Of a stretch of 64,000 nt of DNA, positions 34,478-46,852 are shown one piece after another. Source of the stretch: Dactylorhiza incarnata (Eukaryota > Streptophyta > Magnoliopsida > Asparagales > Orchidaceae); contig JAWHQI010000028.1 in the NCBI GenBank assembly GCA_033032865.1, forward strand, positions 6,715,001 through 6,779,000, read 5' to 3'. A model generated the notes under the pieces. It ran no database searches. It saw only the letters and a list, made by a program, of their open reading frames with translations, and was not told the origin of the DNA. Positions within the stretch are counted from its first letter, which is position 1. Each line of letters opens with the position of its first letter. Position numbers and translations under genes: made by a program.

Positions 34478-35307
34478 TCACCAGATGTGTGGCTAATCCA
34501 GGATCTGACACGATTGAACCCATCTCCCCTGTACATATATCACCATGCATAGATTCGATTTTTTGTGAGGAATCGGTGCTTGATTCTTTTTCAAGCCCTA
34601 TCCCTCCCCCTATTGTGCATTCTATTACATTTATTTCTGATAACATTGTTGAAGATGCGTCGCAAGAGGAGGCGAGCGATCTTTGTGTTGTGTCTATTCC
34701 AATGGAGGAGCACAACCTTCTAGGTGAAGAGGATTTTCCCTCAACACCGGTGGAGGAAGTGCAAATCCTGGAGAAGTCCACCATTGATCCCACCGAACCT
34801 TGCGGCATTGTCGACAATGCCGACATTATTTTACTTCCCCAACCTGATGGGAGTGAGACCGGGATCACTCCCCCGCTTGATTTTTATTTAAGTCATTCTT
34901 CTTGTTTGTTTCTTGATCCCCCTTCTTCTTTTCCTGATCCTATGCAGGGTCAGTCAGCACAGAGCATGCTGGAGGACTTGGTGCAATCTGCCCAAGCCAA
35001 TCGTGTGCATGTTTCGTTGTGTGAGGAGGTTAATCCCTCCTCCACAGGGCACGTGTCATGTATTGTATTCCCCTTCCGCTGCCTCTCTGTTGATGACACC
35101 TTGCTAGGAAAGGATTTATTTTGTGGTGAGACGAGTGAGGACCAGCCTTCCTCCTCTTCTTACTTCCTATTTCCTCTACCTGTGTTAAGCAGGTATTATT
35201 ATTTAGGTAGAGGGGTAACTGTTCTGTCTCCATATCGGTACCCGCTACCGACACGCATATTAGAACAGTTACCTGTTCATTTTCTCTTTCATACGCCCAT
35301 TAGCTAG
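34478..35307 (+). pseudogene. A2 gag-like protein, C-terminal part
   Basis: Continues in frame from 14102 (codon G|TC). Acidic, Ser/Pro/Asp-rich, with PMEEHNLLGEEDF, DPTEPCGIVDNADI and QPDGSETGITPP, ending in the conserved tail PTRILEQLPVHFLFHTPIS. It has the GAG codon at the site where A1 has a TAG stop. No known domain. With 13691-14102 it would give a protein of about 410 residues. Confidence 0.65.
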
Positions 35308-37031
35308 ACCTGTTATGTTTTTAAATAAGTCGTGCTGGGATGACAATAACCCCAGTAGTTATCTTACTTTTTCTTGTCCTTTATTTTATCGCCCACTCTA
35401 ATGAGTTGGTTAGGTGTTACTTTAGTTTCCTTGTGCGGAGACCACCCTTTGCAGGTATTTTCTATTTGTGAAGGCGGTGGTTGTTTTTCTTCGTAGAGCT
35501 TCACTACAGGCTTCCGGAATGCTTACTTGCTGAGCATTGGGTACCCTCTTCCCCTAACTTTGTTTTAGAATATCTTAATGCATAGTTTAAGTCTGGGGGA
35601 GATATTGTTGTATACCCACTCACGTGCACATTTATTTAGCATGCCAGAAGTCTTATTTCTAATATTTTTGTTCATTTTGTCTGCACAAAAAGCACCCACT
35701 TGAGAGCGAACTAACTTGTATCTGTATTTCCGTTCATACTTATTTTGGTTGGAATGTGAAATAGGATGTTAGCTTAGGAATTGCAATTCAGAGTATAATG
35801 TTGACTCTTGTAGTGCTCTAGTCGCATCCGCATGCTTCCATAGAAATTTGAGTAAAATTAGATTATCTCTATGCTTTTAATTTACAATTAGTATTCTTGC
35901 GTAATCTTTGATTCACTTTACTCATTTGGTGAATGTGACTGAAATTTACGGTAGCACGGTGTTGTGTGTAAGCGAGCGCTAGTTGTGTGTTGCTCGAGTC
36001 GGAAGGAAGGTTTACCTTTCTCGTGGGCTAAGAACTTGCCCCAAGCGACTCTCGAAGCATGGGTGAGAGCAACTCATCTTGTTAAATATGATGTAGGCCT
36101 GTGTTTTGGCTAGTTTGAGCCTTGTTTTCCATGACCTATGCGCTTACCTTTGCAAGCCAAGTTTCTGCCTACCCCTCCTTTGTTTCAGCTCCTCTTTCAA
36201 TCACCAAAGCCTGAAGCTTATCCTATTTTCGCAACCAAAAATGTGTTAACTGAACTTAAATTTCATATTTGGATGTGATGCTTGGAACCTTTGCGATGTG
36301 AAAGAAAGATCTATTTTATTTGCTGAACTCCTTTTTGTAAACGAACCGGGGATAAAAGAAAAAGAAAAAGAAAAAAAATGAAGTTAAAAGAAAAATCTGA
36401 AAAGATTTGGAATGAAAAGAAACCCCATTGAGCGTAATAGAAAATTCAGTTGGTATTTGCTGGAGTAGGCTGTGTGCACACCCAATTTTCAAGCTAAGTC
36501 TGGGGGTGTGTCACACTAGCATCGCTTCTGGTCTTGTTTTGGGTTCAGCGTTATCCTTAGACTCAATTGGGTTGCATAGCCGTCTCGTTTATCGTTGAAT
36601 ATCATACCGTAACCGAAGCCCCATTATAACCCGAAAGTCCTATTGATTTAACTTTTGAGTTTGCTAGCGCCGTGGAGAGAGTGTAACCGGTCAAGCTTAT
36701 GGTTCTCGACGTTGATGGATTTCAGCGGAGTTATTCCCGAATTCCGGTCTTTAGCAACACCCTCCTGAGTGGCTTGTTCACTTTCACACCGGGCACGACC
36801 GCACAAATTCTTCATGATTCACCATTTGAGTACAAATAAATCTCTATTCACGCATTTATACTTTTGTAAATTAGTTAGCATAGTTAGAATCTCCTTTTAT
36901 TGAATTTCTATTTGCATGCGTATGATACTTCGCATCTTGCTCTGTCTCTGCAATTTTCTACTCTAGCTACCTTTTTCATACTCCGCCGGATTTGTTTGCT
37001 CGGGACGCGCAAACAGGTAAGTCTGGGGGTG
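35308..37031 (+). other. A2 3' untranslated block with three PPT-like motifs
   Basis: AAGTCTGGGGG(A/T)G at 35589-35601, 36496-36508 and 37019-37031, the last touching the LTR. The block is homologous to A1 2111-3857 and A3 24545-26000 but more diverged, with stops in the frame that is open there. Confidence 0.75.
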
Positions 37032-38578
37032 TGATGAGTCCCTATTATATACATATTTTCGGACTCATTTAGGCTAGTTTTTTCTGCTTTTGTGCTTCAG
37101 TTTCGTTCATATTTCCTTTAGTTATGCTTTTGTTAGAAGTATATAGTTGTACCTGTTTTTATGTGCAATTGCGCACTTTGTTATTGGGGGAAAGCACTTC
37201 GTGCTCCCCATGGCATTTTCTGTATCCCTGTGCTGCTGGACGTGGATTCCCAGCTTGTGTGTCATGTATGCAGGGGACCTGATCGCCCCATTTTCCCCAA
37301 TGTAATTTCTGTGCATATCGCACGGTCGTGCGTTTTCCTTGATGCATGGTCTGTGCGGTCGTGCGTTTGTGTCTGGGCAGGAAAACGGAGCATCGGAGTT
37401 TACTCATGCGTTTTGACGCACGAGCGGATTCACCCGTGCGTGAACAAAACGCACGGTCGACATGTGTCTTGCTGATTTCAAAGCATCGAAGTTTACCCGT
37501 GCGTCTTAGCGCACGAGCGGCGTTGGTCGTGTGTGAACAAATTGCACGGGCGGAAGGTCTTCTTCCCCTGCACGCCTGCTGAGCTTAAGTATCGCACGGT
37601 CGACGCACGGTCGTGCGTTCTACCGCGCGCGACCAATTTTCTGACGATTTTCTATAAAAGCTGCAGTTTTGACCTAAACTCGGAGAGAACCGTACGCGTC
37701 GTACAACAGCGCGATTCCGCCTTTTCCACCGGGGTTTCGTCCCTTTGGCCTCCTCCTTCATCCTAGGGCATCAAGAGAGATCTATATGCCATCACCTTCA
37801 AGCAAGAGGAAGCTTGCAACCTCCTCCGAACCGTGAGACGAAGAAGACGGGTCCATTGGAGAGTAGTGACAGTTCTCTCTACCCCGGACGCAGTTGCTGA
37901 CCGAGCTTGGACGCGGGTTGACAACCCAGCGATTTCAACCGTGATTCTTCAACAAGACTTCGGATTCAGTCAATTTCTTGCCTTGTACTTCTCTTATTGT
38001 TGTGTATATGTGTGGATCTCACTATTATGATGAAGTAGAGTGCATAAACTTGTTTATATTTCTTGATTTCATGTCTATGTGATGTCATTTTATGTTTATG
38101 TTGCTTGAGGTGCGCCCCATTCCATCATCCATCCCGCCGTCACGTTCGTTGCCGCACTAGCAATTGCTAGTGGCGTGCGTGTTGAAGAGGTGCTTACGAC
38201 CCTCATTCCATTTGCCTACTCGTCCATCCGCCCTTACGTAGTAGCGCGCTCAAGGCCTACGTAGATTCCATTCCGCCAAGCGAAGCTTTGCATAGCGGCA
38301 TCGCATAGGAGTAGTGATAGATTTTTCACTTTATTTTCCACAAACCAAATCAACCCCCCCCCCCCCCCCCCCCCCCCCCGTTTCTGCAATCCATCCGCCT
38401 TAAAGGACTTCGATCTCAAGTCCTTCCTCGATAGATAGCTCCACCTTACTGTGTTCCCTCGAGATTCGATACTCGGGGATTACTCCTCGTTTAATATTAC
38501 TTGAACGATCGGTACACTGCCGTTTCGTGCCGCAGTCTTACTACCGCCTATAGCGGTGTGCTAAGATTTGCACCATCA
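37032..38578 (+). repeat. A2 3' LTR
   Basis: 1547-bp copy of 11915-13470. Motif array 37319-37632, TATA box 37652-37660 and a C tract at about 38355-38379 of different length from the 5' copy. Confidence 0.9.
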
Positions 38579-38768
38579 CTCCGCCAAAGTTTGACGCTTA
38601 AAATTCACGGACACGGCCTTGCACATGGCCGTGTCGCAAGCCATGTCAAAAATCAGCTTCTCTAAAAAGCTTCCTAAGCGCCCCAAACATCCCCAAAACC
38701 CTATGAGACTCCTCTAATGCTCTTAGGGTCTTCATGTAAAGCAATTATATGGATTTTGGGGTGTTACA
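38579..38768 (-). repeat. Tekay-2 5' LTR, terminal remnant
   Basis: 190 bp matching about 7540-7733 (gccaaagtttgacgc onward) and ending ggtgttaca. The rest of this LTR, the primer site and the gag N-terminus are deleted. Confidence 0.88.
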
Positions 38769-41554
38769 CGGGTAATCATCCTATTGCTAAGGCACCGTAC
38801 CGTATGGCCCCGCGCGAGTTAGAAGAGTTGCGAACTTAGTTAGATGAGTTGTTGCAGTGTGGTTTCATTAGGCCAATTTCTTCGCCCTGGGGTGCTCCAG
38901 TGTTGTTCGTGAAAAAGAAGGACGGTTCCATGAGATTGTACATAGATTATAGAGAGTTAAACAAAGTGACTATCAAGAACAGGTATCCGTTGCCGAGGAT
39001 AGATGACATGTTTGATCAGTTGCGTGGTAGCATAGTGTTCTCAAAGATTGATCTTCGATCAGGCTACCATCAGTTTAGGATCCGTGAGTCGGACGTTCCC
39101 CGGACTGCCTTTCGTTCTCGTTATGGCCATTTTGAGTTCCTAGTTATGTCATTTGGATTGACAAATGCACCCTCTGCGTTTATGGACTTGATGAACCGCG
39201 TGTTCAAGGATTTTCTGGATCATTTTGTCGTAGTATTCATCGATGATGTGCTGGTTTATTCTAGAAGTGCTGAGGAGCATGCTGCGCATTTGCGCTGAGT
39301 ACTGTCTACTCTTAGAGAGCACAAGTTGTATGCGAAGTTGAGTAAGTGCGAGTTCTGGCTTTCTCAGGTGTCCTTCCTGGGCCATGTGGTGAACAAGGAT
39401 GGAATTACTGTAGACCCCGCTATGATTTCTGTTGTGTTAGATTGGAAGACGCCTTCAACACCTAAGGAGATAAGGAGTTTCTTATGGTTGGCTGGGTACT
39501 ACAGGAGATTTGTTCAAGGATTTTCAGTGCTGTCGGCACCTTTAACTAAGCTTACCCAGAAGAATACCGCTTTTGTTTGGAGCGATAAGTGCGAAGAAGC
39601 CTTCCAGGACTTAAAGAGGCGTTTGTGCAGTGCCCCTGTGTTGGCCTTGCCGATCGAAGGAATAGAGTACGCTGTGTATGTGGATGCATCTCACATTGGG
39701 TTAGGTTGTGTTTTGATGCAAGAAGGCAAAGTGATTGCTTATGGGTCTAGACAATTGAAAGTTCATGAAAGGAATTACCCTACGCATGACTTAGAATTTG
39801 CTGCAGTGATCTATGCTTTAAAACTTTGGAGACATTTATTATATGGAGTGTCATGCAAGATTTATACGGATCACAAGAGTCTGAAGTATGTCTTCACCCA
39901 GAAAGAGCTGAATTTGCGCCAACGGAGGTGGTTGGAGTATGTTGCGGATTATGAGGTTGATATCCTCTATAATCCGGGTAAGCCTACTGTAGTGGTTGAT
40001 GCCCTGAGCAGAAAGACCGCGCATATCTTTAATCTCTCTGTGCCGTCCTTAGTAGAGGAGTTTATGTTGATGGATATTTCAGTCGGTAGTTGCACCGCGC
40101 CTTCGAGCTTAGAGGCTGATGAACCTTCTTGGATTACCCTTACGAGATTGCATTAGAAGGAAGATCCTGACTTGCAGCATCTTCGAGTTAGGACTGAAAA
40201 AGGAGAATTACCTGATTTTTCTATTGATGATAAAGAGACCCTGATGTATCGAGATAGATACTGCATTCCCGCGTCGGAAGATATTCGAGCAAAGATCTGT
40301 AGTGAAGCGCACAACTCTAGTGTTTCCTATCATCCTGGTTCCACAAAAATGTACAAAGACCTGAAGCAGATTGTTTGGTGGCCAGGTATGAAGAGTTATA
40401 TAGCAAGGTACGTTTCTGAATGTTTAACCTGTCAGCTCGTGAAGGCAGATCATAAGAGGCCTGGAGGTAAGTTGAACCCGTTGGATATTCCAAGCTGGAA
40501 GTGGGAGAGTATTTCAATTGACTTCATTACCAGTTTGCCGAGATCTCCCGCAGGTCATGATTCGGTATGGGTCATAGTTGATAGATTGACAAAGTGTGCC
40601 CACTTTGTACCTTTTAAGATTGGATATTCAATGGAGAAGATAACAGAGCTGTACTTGGACGAAGTCATCAGATTGCATGGTGTGCCCATGAGCATTGTGT
40701 CGGACCGAGACTCAAGGTATATGTCTCGTTTCTGGCAGAGTTTGCAGGGAGCTTTGGGCACTGACCTTAGATACTCTACCGCTTACCACCCTCAGACCAA
40801 TTGTTAGACTGAAAGAGTAAATCAAATTTTGAAAGATATGATAAGGTGTTATATTCTAGATCATGGAGGATCTTGGGACAAGCGTCTCGGGTTGATGGAA
40901 TTTACCTACAATAATAATTTTCAGGAGAGTTTGCAAATGGCCCCCTTTGAGGCTTTGTACTGGAGGCGTTGCCGAACTCCCTTATTTTGGGCCGAGGTTG
41001 GCGAGAGGCCGTTGTTAGGCCCTGAGGCTTTGGAAGAGATGAGCGTTGCTGTGACTCATATCCGCGAGAAGCTTTGAATTGCTCAGGAGCGGTATGAGAA
41101 GTATGCCAATCGGAGGAGGGTGGAGCTAGAGTTTGGTATTGGAGATAAGGTGTTCTTGAAAGTTTTTCCGATGCCAGGCGTTAAGAGATTTGGAAGGAAC
41201 CACAAGTTGGACCCCAGGTATGTGGGACCTTTCCGGATTGTTGAGCACATCGGAGCGTCAGCTTATATATTAGATTTGCCCGCTTCCTTCCCAAATGTTC
41301 ATGATGTGTTTCATGTGAGCCAGTTGAAGAAGTGTTTGCGTAGTGATCGGCTTGTTCTTGATTCGGTGCCCGTACTGCAGCCCAATCATTCGTTTGTCGA
41401 AGAGCCTGTCCGCATCTTGGAGACTCAGGAGCGTGTGTTGCGGAGTAAGATGATCTTGATGGTTATGGTTCTTTGGAAGAATCAGGGTGTCGAGAGCGCA
41501 ACATGGGAGCTGGAGTCTTCCATGAGAGAGACTCATCCTATCCTCTTCTCTTAG
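38769..41554 (+). pseudogene. Tekay-3 pol: RT to chromodomain-like C-terminus, five nonsense codons, no frameshift
   Basis: Plus-strand chromovirus pol starting inside RT (NHPIAKAPYRMAPREL) because Tekay-2 is inserted there. RT has FIDDVLVYS; RNase H has [13 protein letters not shown]. Integrase has the HHCC finger and core motifs [11 protein letters not shown] and SDRDSRYM, with HPQTNC in place of HPQTDG. The C-terminus has GPFRIVEHIGASAYIL, HDVFHVSQLKKC and a chromodomain-like end, MVLWKNQGVESATWELE. One frame throughout, broken by stops at 38837, 39296, 40154, 40805 and 41075. Each fits CAG-to-TAG or CGA-to-TGA. Confidence 0.92.
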
Positions 41555-41660
41555 ATTTCGGGTAAACCTTCTGTCTGGAACACTTTGGATTCGATTTTGT
41601 ATCTTTCTTAACCTTTGGATTTCAAATTTTGGGACGAAACTTCCTTTTAGGGGGAGTGAC
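41555..41660 (+). other. Tekay-3 3' untranslated region and polypurine tract
   Basis: Ends TTTTGGGACGAAACTTCC, then TTTTAGGGGGAGTGAC directly before the LTR. This is the same arrangement as in Tekay-1, -2 and -4. Confidence 0.8.
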
Positions 41661-43706
41661 TGTAACGCCCCTGATTTTTGTTAATTATTTACGTGACCGC
41701 TGTGGCGTAATTTTGGCGTAAGGGCGTTACGTCAGCTCATCAGGTTTAGTTTTGAGCCTTAGCATAGTTAAAGTATGTAATTTTGATCGAGCGTGAGTTT
41801 TCGCGTCATTTTGATTTGTAGAGAAGATTTTGTGTCGATGTTAAGATTTTAGCTTTGGGAAGCTTTATCCCGAGTTTGGCTCGTCGGAATAGAATTCTGA
41901 CTCTGCCGATGGATTCATAGCGCCGATTCTCAGTTTAGGTGCAATTTTCATAGAAATCCGAGGTGAACTAGTTTCCCTCGTAGTTTAAGTAAATGGGGTA
42001 ATATTTAATTATTTAAATATTAAATTAGGTTTTAGAATAAAACCTAAAGATCCCTCCCCCTCCTCTTCTTCTTCCTCCCTCGATCAAAACAGCGGCCGAG
42101 CGAAAGAGCGAGAGCGGAGCTTCGTGGAGCGTTCGGTCGACGATTCCTAGGGTTGTGGTTGTCGGAATTGCATTTGGAGGGTAGATTTGGAAAGCTGTCG
42201 GCGAGATCTTCGTCTTAGTGGTAAGCTTTTCCTGTTTTGTGGAATTTTTGGAGTTAGGGTAGTGACTTAACCCCTCCTTTTGGTCCGAAAAGTTTCAGGA
42301 ATCTGTGCTCGTGTGTTTTCTTAGCCGATCCATAGCTTCCGGAATGGAGATCTTCGAGATTGCAAGGTTAAGGCTAGTGGCTTTCGTCTCTCCCTTGTTT
42401 TTTGGATGCATCACTGTTTTTTATGGTGTTTGGGTTCTTACCGTGCTGTTTGACACGTATTTCGAGTGTGTTGAATGATAGCTCTACCCTCGAATCCCCT
42501 CCTAGTAGCTGAATTTCCCCAGAGAAAACATCTCTACCTAGAGTTCTTTCCTGCAGACGAGTGCTCTTCGGAACTTGGCCATAATTGCCTTCTTTCTCTC
42601 GAGAAGATCCCTTGAGTTCTCGAGATGATCCCTTGAGTTCTCGAAAGAATCCCTTGAGTTCTCGAGTAGATCCCTTGATGTTCTCGAGAAGATCCCTTGA
42701 GTTCTCGAGAAGACCCCTTGAGTTCTCGATAAATGCCTTTAATTTCTCGAGAAGTCCTGAGTCCAGATCCCTTGATGTTCTCGAGAAGATCCCTTGAGTT
42801 CTCCAGAAGACCCCTTGAGTTCTCGAGAAATGCCTTTAATTTCTCGAGAAGTCCTGAGTCCAGATCCTTTGAGTTCTCGAGAAATGCCTTCTTTCTCTCG
42901 AGAAGTCCTGTGTCCTGACACCTTAATTTTCTCAAGAAATCACTCTCTCCTGCACTTGGGATGTCCCGAGGAGTTATCTTATCCCGCCATTGTTCGTCGA
43001 GAAACTTTATGATCCTTGCCTTGATCTCATGGTTGTTCGTAACCCTTAACCCCCCCCCCCCCCCCCCCCCCCACCCCCCGAGAAAAGCCTTCTATGTTCT
43101 TAGTGCTTGAGTTGTGCCTCCGTTTACTTCTCCCCTTTGAGACATCGTACTCGTTGCGGTAAAAACAACTTATGAGTTCTCTAATGTTTAGTATTGGAAA
43201 AAGGTTTACTTTGTTGTGACCCTATCTCTTAGGGCATCCTAGTGATTATCCTTTCAGGCAGCGTCCCGTGTTTAATTGAATTTTAATTAATAAGAACCTT
43301 TGTCTTTAGCCTTACACAGTAGTTGTGTTTGGGGGACAGTGGGAGAAATGTAATAGCCTTGCACGGTAGTCGTGTTTGGGTGGTTGGGTCTAGATGCACC
43401 CCACCCAGTTTTTGGGCTTTGGGTGGCGGAGGTAGGTAACCGCTCCCATTTAATTGAGCTGATCAGTCTCATTAAATAAAATTAACAAGATAAATAAACT
43501 TGCTTGTTCCTTTTTTGGTAATTAGTGCACATGGTGCTTTGCTGAGTTCTTGTTAGAGTTTCTCTTTCGGTAAATCTGGCTTGGGTTGGTACCCCTTATG
43601 CCTTGCTTACTTTTCTGCTAGTTTTCTGCCACTTGTAATTCCTTGCTGAGGCGTTCTTTGTTTTATTGAATGCCTCAGGTTCAGAGCCGTAGCGGCTAGT
43701 GGTGTA
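41661..43706 (+). repeat. Tekay-3 3' LTR, 5' part
   Basis: Begins TGTAACGCCCC and is cut at 43706 by Tekay-4. It contains a pyrimidine-rich leader-like stretch, an imperfect tandem array (42595-42925) and a C tract (43050-43079). The distal part (GAGCTGATCAGTCTCA, TGCCTCAGGTTCAG) resembles the Tekay-4 LTR, so the two families are related. The rest lies beyond the right edge. Confidence 0.82.
42595..42925 (+). repeat. Tandem array with palindromic core TTCTCGAGAA
   Basis: About a dozen degenerate units of roughly 21 bp (TTCTCGAGAAGATCCCTTGAG), plus a higher-order repeat of about 110 bp ending CTTTAATTTCTCGAGAAGTCCTGAGTCCA seen twice. Open frames on both strands here are by-products of the repeat. 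Confidence 0.85.
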
Positions 43707-44199
43707 TGTAACACCCCGGGTTTTCTCTTATAGCTAATCTAAGCAGGTATGCGTAGGGGCGTTACCGTTTCGGGATCGTCGTCGTCATCCGGCGTTTTGT
43801 TTCTAGAAAGAGGCTTATATGCGGGTATATGTATAGATATATATAGATATATGTATATTCGTGTATATAGGGTCTTGTATGAGTGAATTTGTGCAACCGT
43901 GTTTTTCAAATAGGGAGGTTTATGTAGGCGAATATATATACACAGTTATATATATGAGTATATATAAGTTTTATGCGTATAAAAATTTTCTTATATGTGT
44001 ATTTATATATAAAAGTTATACATATAATTATTCATATAATTATACATATTTATATAATTATACATATACAATTAATTATACATATAATTATCTAACCCCC
44101 CCCCCCCCCCCTCCCCCCCTCGGTTGGGTCTCACTCAGGTAGACTGAATATGACTGAATAAAATAAAAAAAAAACGCAAAAAATTTCACCCAGCTGGCC

Positions 44200-44303
44200 A
44201 GCTCTCTCTCTCCCCGCTCTCTCTCTCTCTCTCCCGCTCCTCTCTCTCTCTCTCTCTCCCCGCTCTCTCTCTCTCCCCGCTCTCTCTCTCTCTCCCAGCT
44301 CAA
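44200..44303. repeat. Imperfect CT microsatellite
   Basis: Runs of CT interrupted by CCCCG. The Arg/Glu-rich open frame on the minus strand here is an artefact of the repeat. Confidence 0.9.
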
Positions 44304-44671
44304 ACGTCGGCGACCCCTACAAACTCCGGCGTCCTCGACCTCCAACATCACGCCATCACCTCTCCTCTGCTCTCCTTATAACGACGATCCAAGGCCGACC
44401 CAACTCCTCCCACCTAGAGATCTCTCCATCATGTCCGAGCTTCTCCTCCCCAGATCTGACCGCCCCTTTCATGGCCGAAAATTCCGGCGAGCTCCAAGCC
44501 TCACTTTCGGCGAGATCCCTTCTTCTCCGGCGTGATCCACTCTTATTTCCACAATTTCAGTCCGCCATTCCCTCTTGACTTTATTCAGTCCGCTGAATTG
44601 GATCTCTTGACGACGTCTTCAATTCAGGTCTCTCTCGGCGATGTCTTTCTCCTCTCTCGGCCGTTGGATCT

Positions 44672-44893
44672 CCGGGGAGAACCTCTTGGATCTCCACAGA
44701 GAGCCAAAAGGAACTCCGCGGAGAACCAAAAGGATCTTCGCGGTTCTCCGGATCTCCGGGGAGAGCCTTTTGGCTCTCCGGGGAGAGCCATTTGGCTCTC
44801 CGGGGAGAGCCATTTGGCTCTCCGGGGAGAGCCATTTGGCTCTCCGGGGAGACCCTTTAGGCTCTCCGGGGAGACCCTTTTGGCTCTCCGGGG
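44672..44893. repeat. 22-bp palindromic tandem array
   Basis: Six units of AGAGCCATTTGGCTCTCCGGGG or close variants at 44762-44893, preceded by degenerate copies. Each unit can pair GGCTCTCC with GGAGAGCC. Confidence 0.9.
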
Positions 44894-46707
44894 AGACCTT
44901 TATAATGATATAATTTCATATAAATTTTTTATGAAATATGAAACCTTGAATTTCTACCTATCATTTTAAATGCAATATTTAACATAATCCAATTGAATTG
45001 GAATTTTTTTTTATCAGAATTACTATAAATTAACATATATATATATATATATATAATGTTCGGCCTCACTTCAGTCCAACTACATTGGTTCAGCTTATCA
45101 AAACTGCACCCATGTAGTTTATCAAAAATGCATGGGTGCTGTGATTCAAAACTGCACCCTTACGGTTCTTATAAATTGCTTTGGTGCAGTTCTGACAAAT
45201 TTCATAGGGATAGTTTATTAAAAAGGTAAGCCCAACTTTTAATCATGATGCTCTTTTGTATATATAATATTTCATATTTTTTCCACCACAGCGGTTTGTA
45301 GATTTCCCAGTTAAATTCAATTGAGAAACATGTATTAGGCAACATTATTCAATTGGGCATTCCTGAATGATCCTCTTGGGAACAAGGAGCAATTGAGCAT
45401 TCCTGAATGAACCTTCGATGAAGGCCACAGAAGGACCTGCTTACAAATACGCCGCGCAATATCATGTTGCAGATCTGGGCAAAGTGAAAACTGAGAGTGG
45501 CACAGAAATGTTAGCTACTGAAGAAAGAGATTAAAAAGTAAAGTAATAGGGATGAATATTGATGAGACTATAACATATATAAAGCTATTTTGGTCAAACA
45601 TAACTCCGTCTGGCTTATATATGATGTTTATGTGCATCAAATAGTTGTATATCTGAACAGAACTTTATTAATTTGTTGTGGTGCGTCAGTATGGTGTGGT
45701 TTGGTGTGTTGTGGCTAACGTCTTTTAAATATATATAATATATATGCAAATATAGATTTTCAGACTACAATAAATTGAGGCGTTCATCTTTAAGATTTAT
45801 TAAATGCATGTCTGTGAAATTATCGGTTCAGTGTTGTGGCTAACGTCTTTTTTCTTCGATAAATCTTCCTCCGCAGGAAAACAATGCTTAGTTGAAAAAA
45901 TTCATAATACTCTTCCCTAGGATCAATGGTGGGTATTAAGAGTCTGGTGATGCAGTTGATTAGTTAATAAAATATTTATGAAAATTAATTGGAATAAATT
46001 GTGTTGAAATCAACTCAAAAACTAGCAGGTTTATACAATGAATGTTCATGTTGGTTCAACATTTATATGATACAGCTGTGGTCTTCTCCTATGTTGATCT
46101 TCAACTGATTTTGACAAAATATTAATACTCAATATTTGATTTTGACAAAAAATAACTTTTAATTAAAACTTAAATGATTATTTTGAAATATAAATGTATT
46201 ATTTTATTCAAAAAAAAAAGATAAAAGACAATAGATGAGAAGACCACAGCTTCAATAAGGGATGATAGATTTTTTTTTCTGCAAATTAGATGCATTTTCA
46301 TCTTTTGATGAAAACTATGGGGTTGTTTTTCAACAAATTCTTATTGAGAATACAAACTATAGAAAACATTTTTGGATCTACACAATGTAATTTTACCATT
46401 TATTATATATATTAGAAAGTTATAAACCACAAGAATGTTTTGCGTGGAGTTCAAGCTAATGGAGAATTTCAGATAATTTAATGAAAATGGTCATCTCAGA
46501 TGTACATAATTACTTGGAAAAAGTTGAATATTAAAAAAAATGAATAAATGACTGCTATCAACTTTAACTATATATACCATATCATGGTATGCTTCCGTGA
46601 ACAATTGATCATCGTAAAAGAAAAAAAATGATTTGTAAAAATTAAAATAATAACCATATCACTCTAGGAAATGTTTTATATAAGTGTTTAATGAAGCAAC
46701 ATTTTCA

Positions 46708-46852
46708 AGGATCCAGAAGGTTCTCCGCGGAGAGCAAATGATTCTCCGCGGAGATCCAAAAGGTTCTCCGCAGAAAACCATTTGAATCTCCGCAGAGAGC
46801 CATTTGGATCTCCACGAAGATCCAAATGACTCTCCGCGGAGATCCAAATTGT
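46708..46852. repeat. Second palindromic array, core TCTCCGCGGAGA
   Basis: About six degenerate units of TTCTCCGCGGAGATCCAAAAGG, related to the 44672-44893 array (shared GAGCCATTTGG and GATCCAAAAGG arms). Confidence 0.85.

Larger units (their letters stand above)
11915..38578 (+). mobile_element. A2: non-autonomous Athila/Tat-type LTR element, split by C1
   Basis: Plus-strand relative of A1. LTRs are 11915-13470 (1556 bp) and 37032-38578 (1547 bp). The internal region is 13471-14102 plus 34478-37031, about 3.2 kb, interrupted by C1 and its passengers. The flanking duplication is CTCCG (11910-11914 and 38579-38583). It encodes only the two-knuckle gag-like protein. The left flank is Tekay-2 gag but the right flank is Tekay-2 LTR, so a deletion next to the element followed insertion. 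Confidence 0.88.
1..38768 (-). mobile_element. Tekay-2: degenerate Ty3/gypsy chromovirus, host of nested elements
   Basis: Old Tekay/Del-type element read on the minus strand. Its own pieces are 1-551 and 6878-7733 (3' LTR, split by A1), 7734-11914 (internal region) and 38579-38768 (tip of the 5' LTR). Everything else within the span is later insertion. The first 551 bases match about 14981-15531 of the Tekay-1 LTR, so roughly 640 bp of the LTR lie left of the window. The element is inserted in the RT region of Tekay-3, with its junction at 38768/38769. Its second target duplication is off-window. Gag start, primer site and most of the 5' LTR are missing. Confidence 0.85.

Noticed and set aside
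42534..42935. 133-aa ORF over the TTCTCGAGAA array, possible CRISPR-like repeat
   Set aside because: Units are direct, degenerate and lack unique spacers; it is a minisatellite in an LTR of a plant element.
44088..44351. Arg/Glu-rich ORF
   Set aside because: Translation of a CT microsatellite and a C tract.
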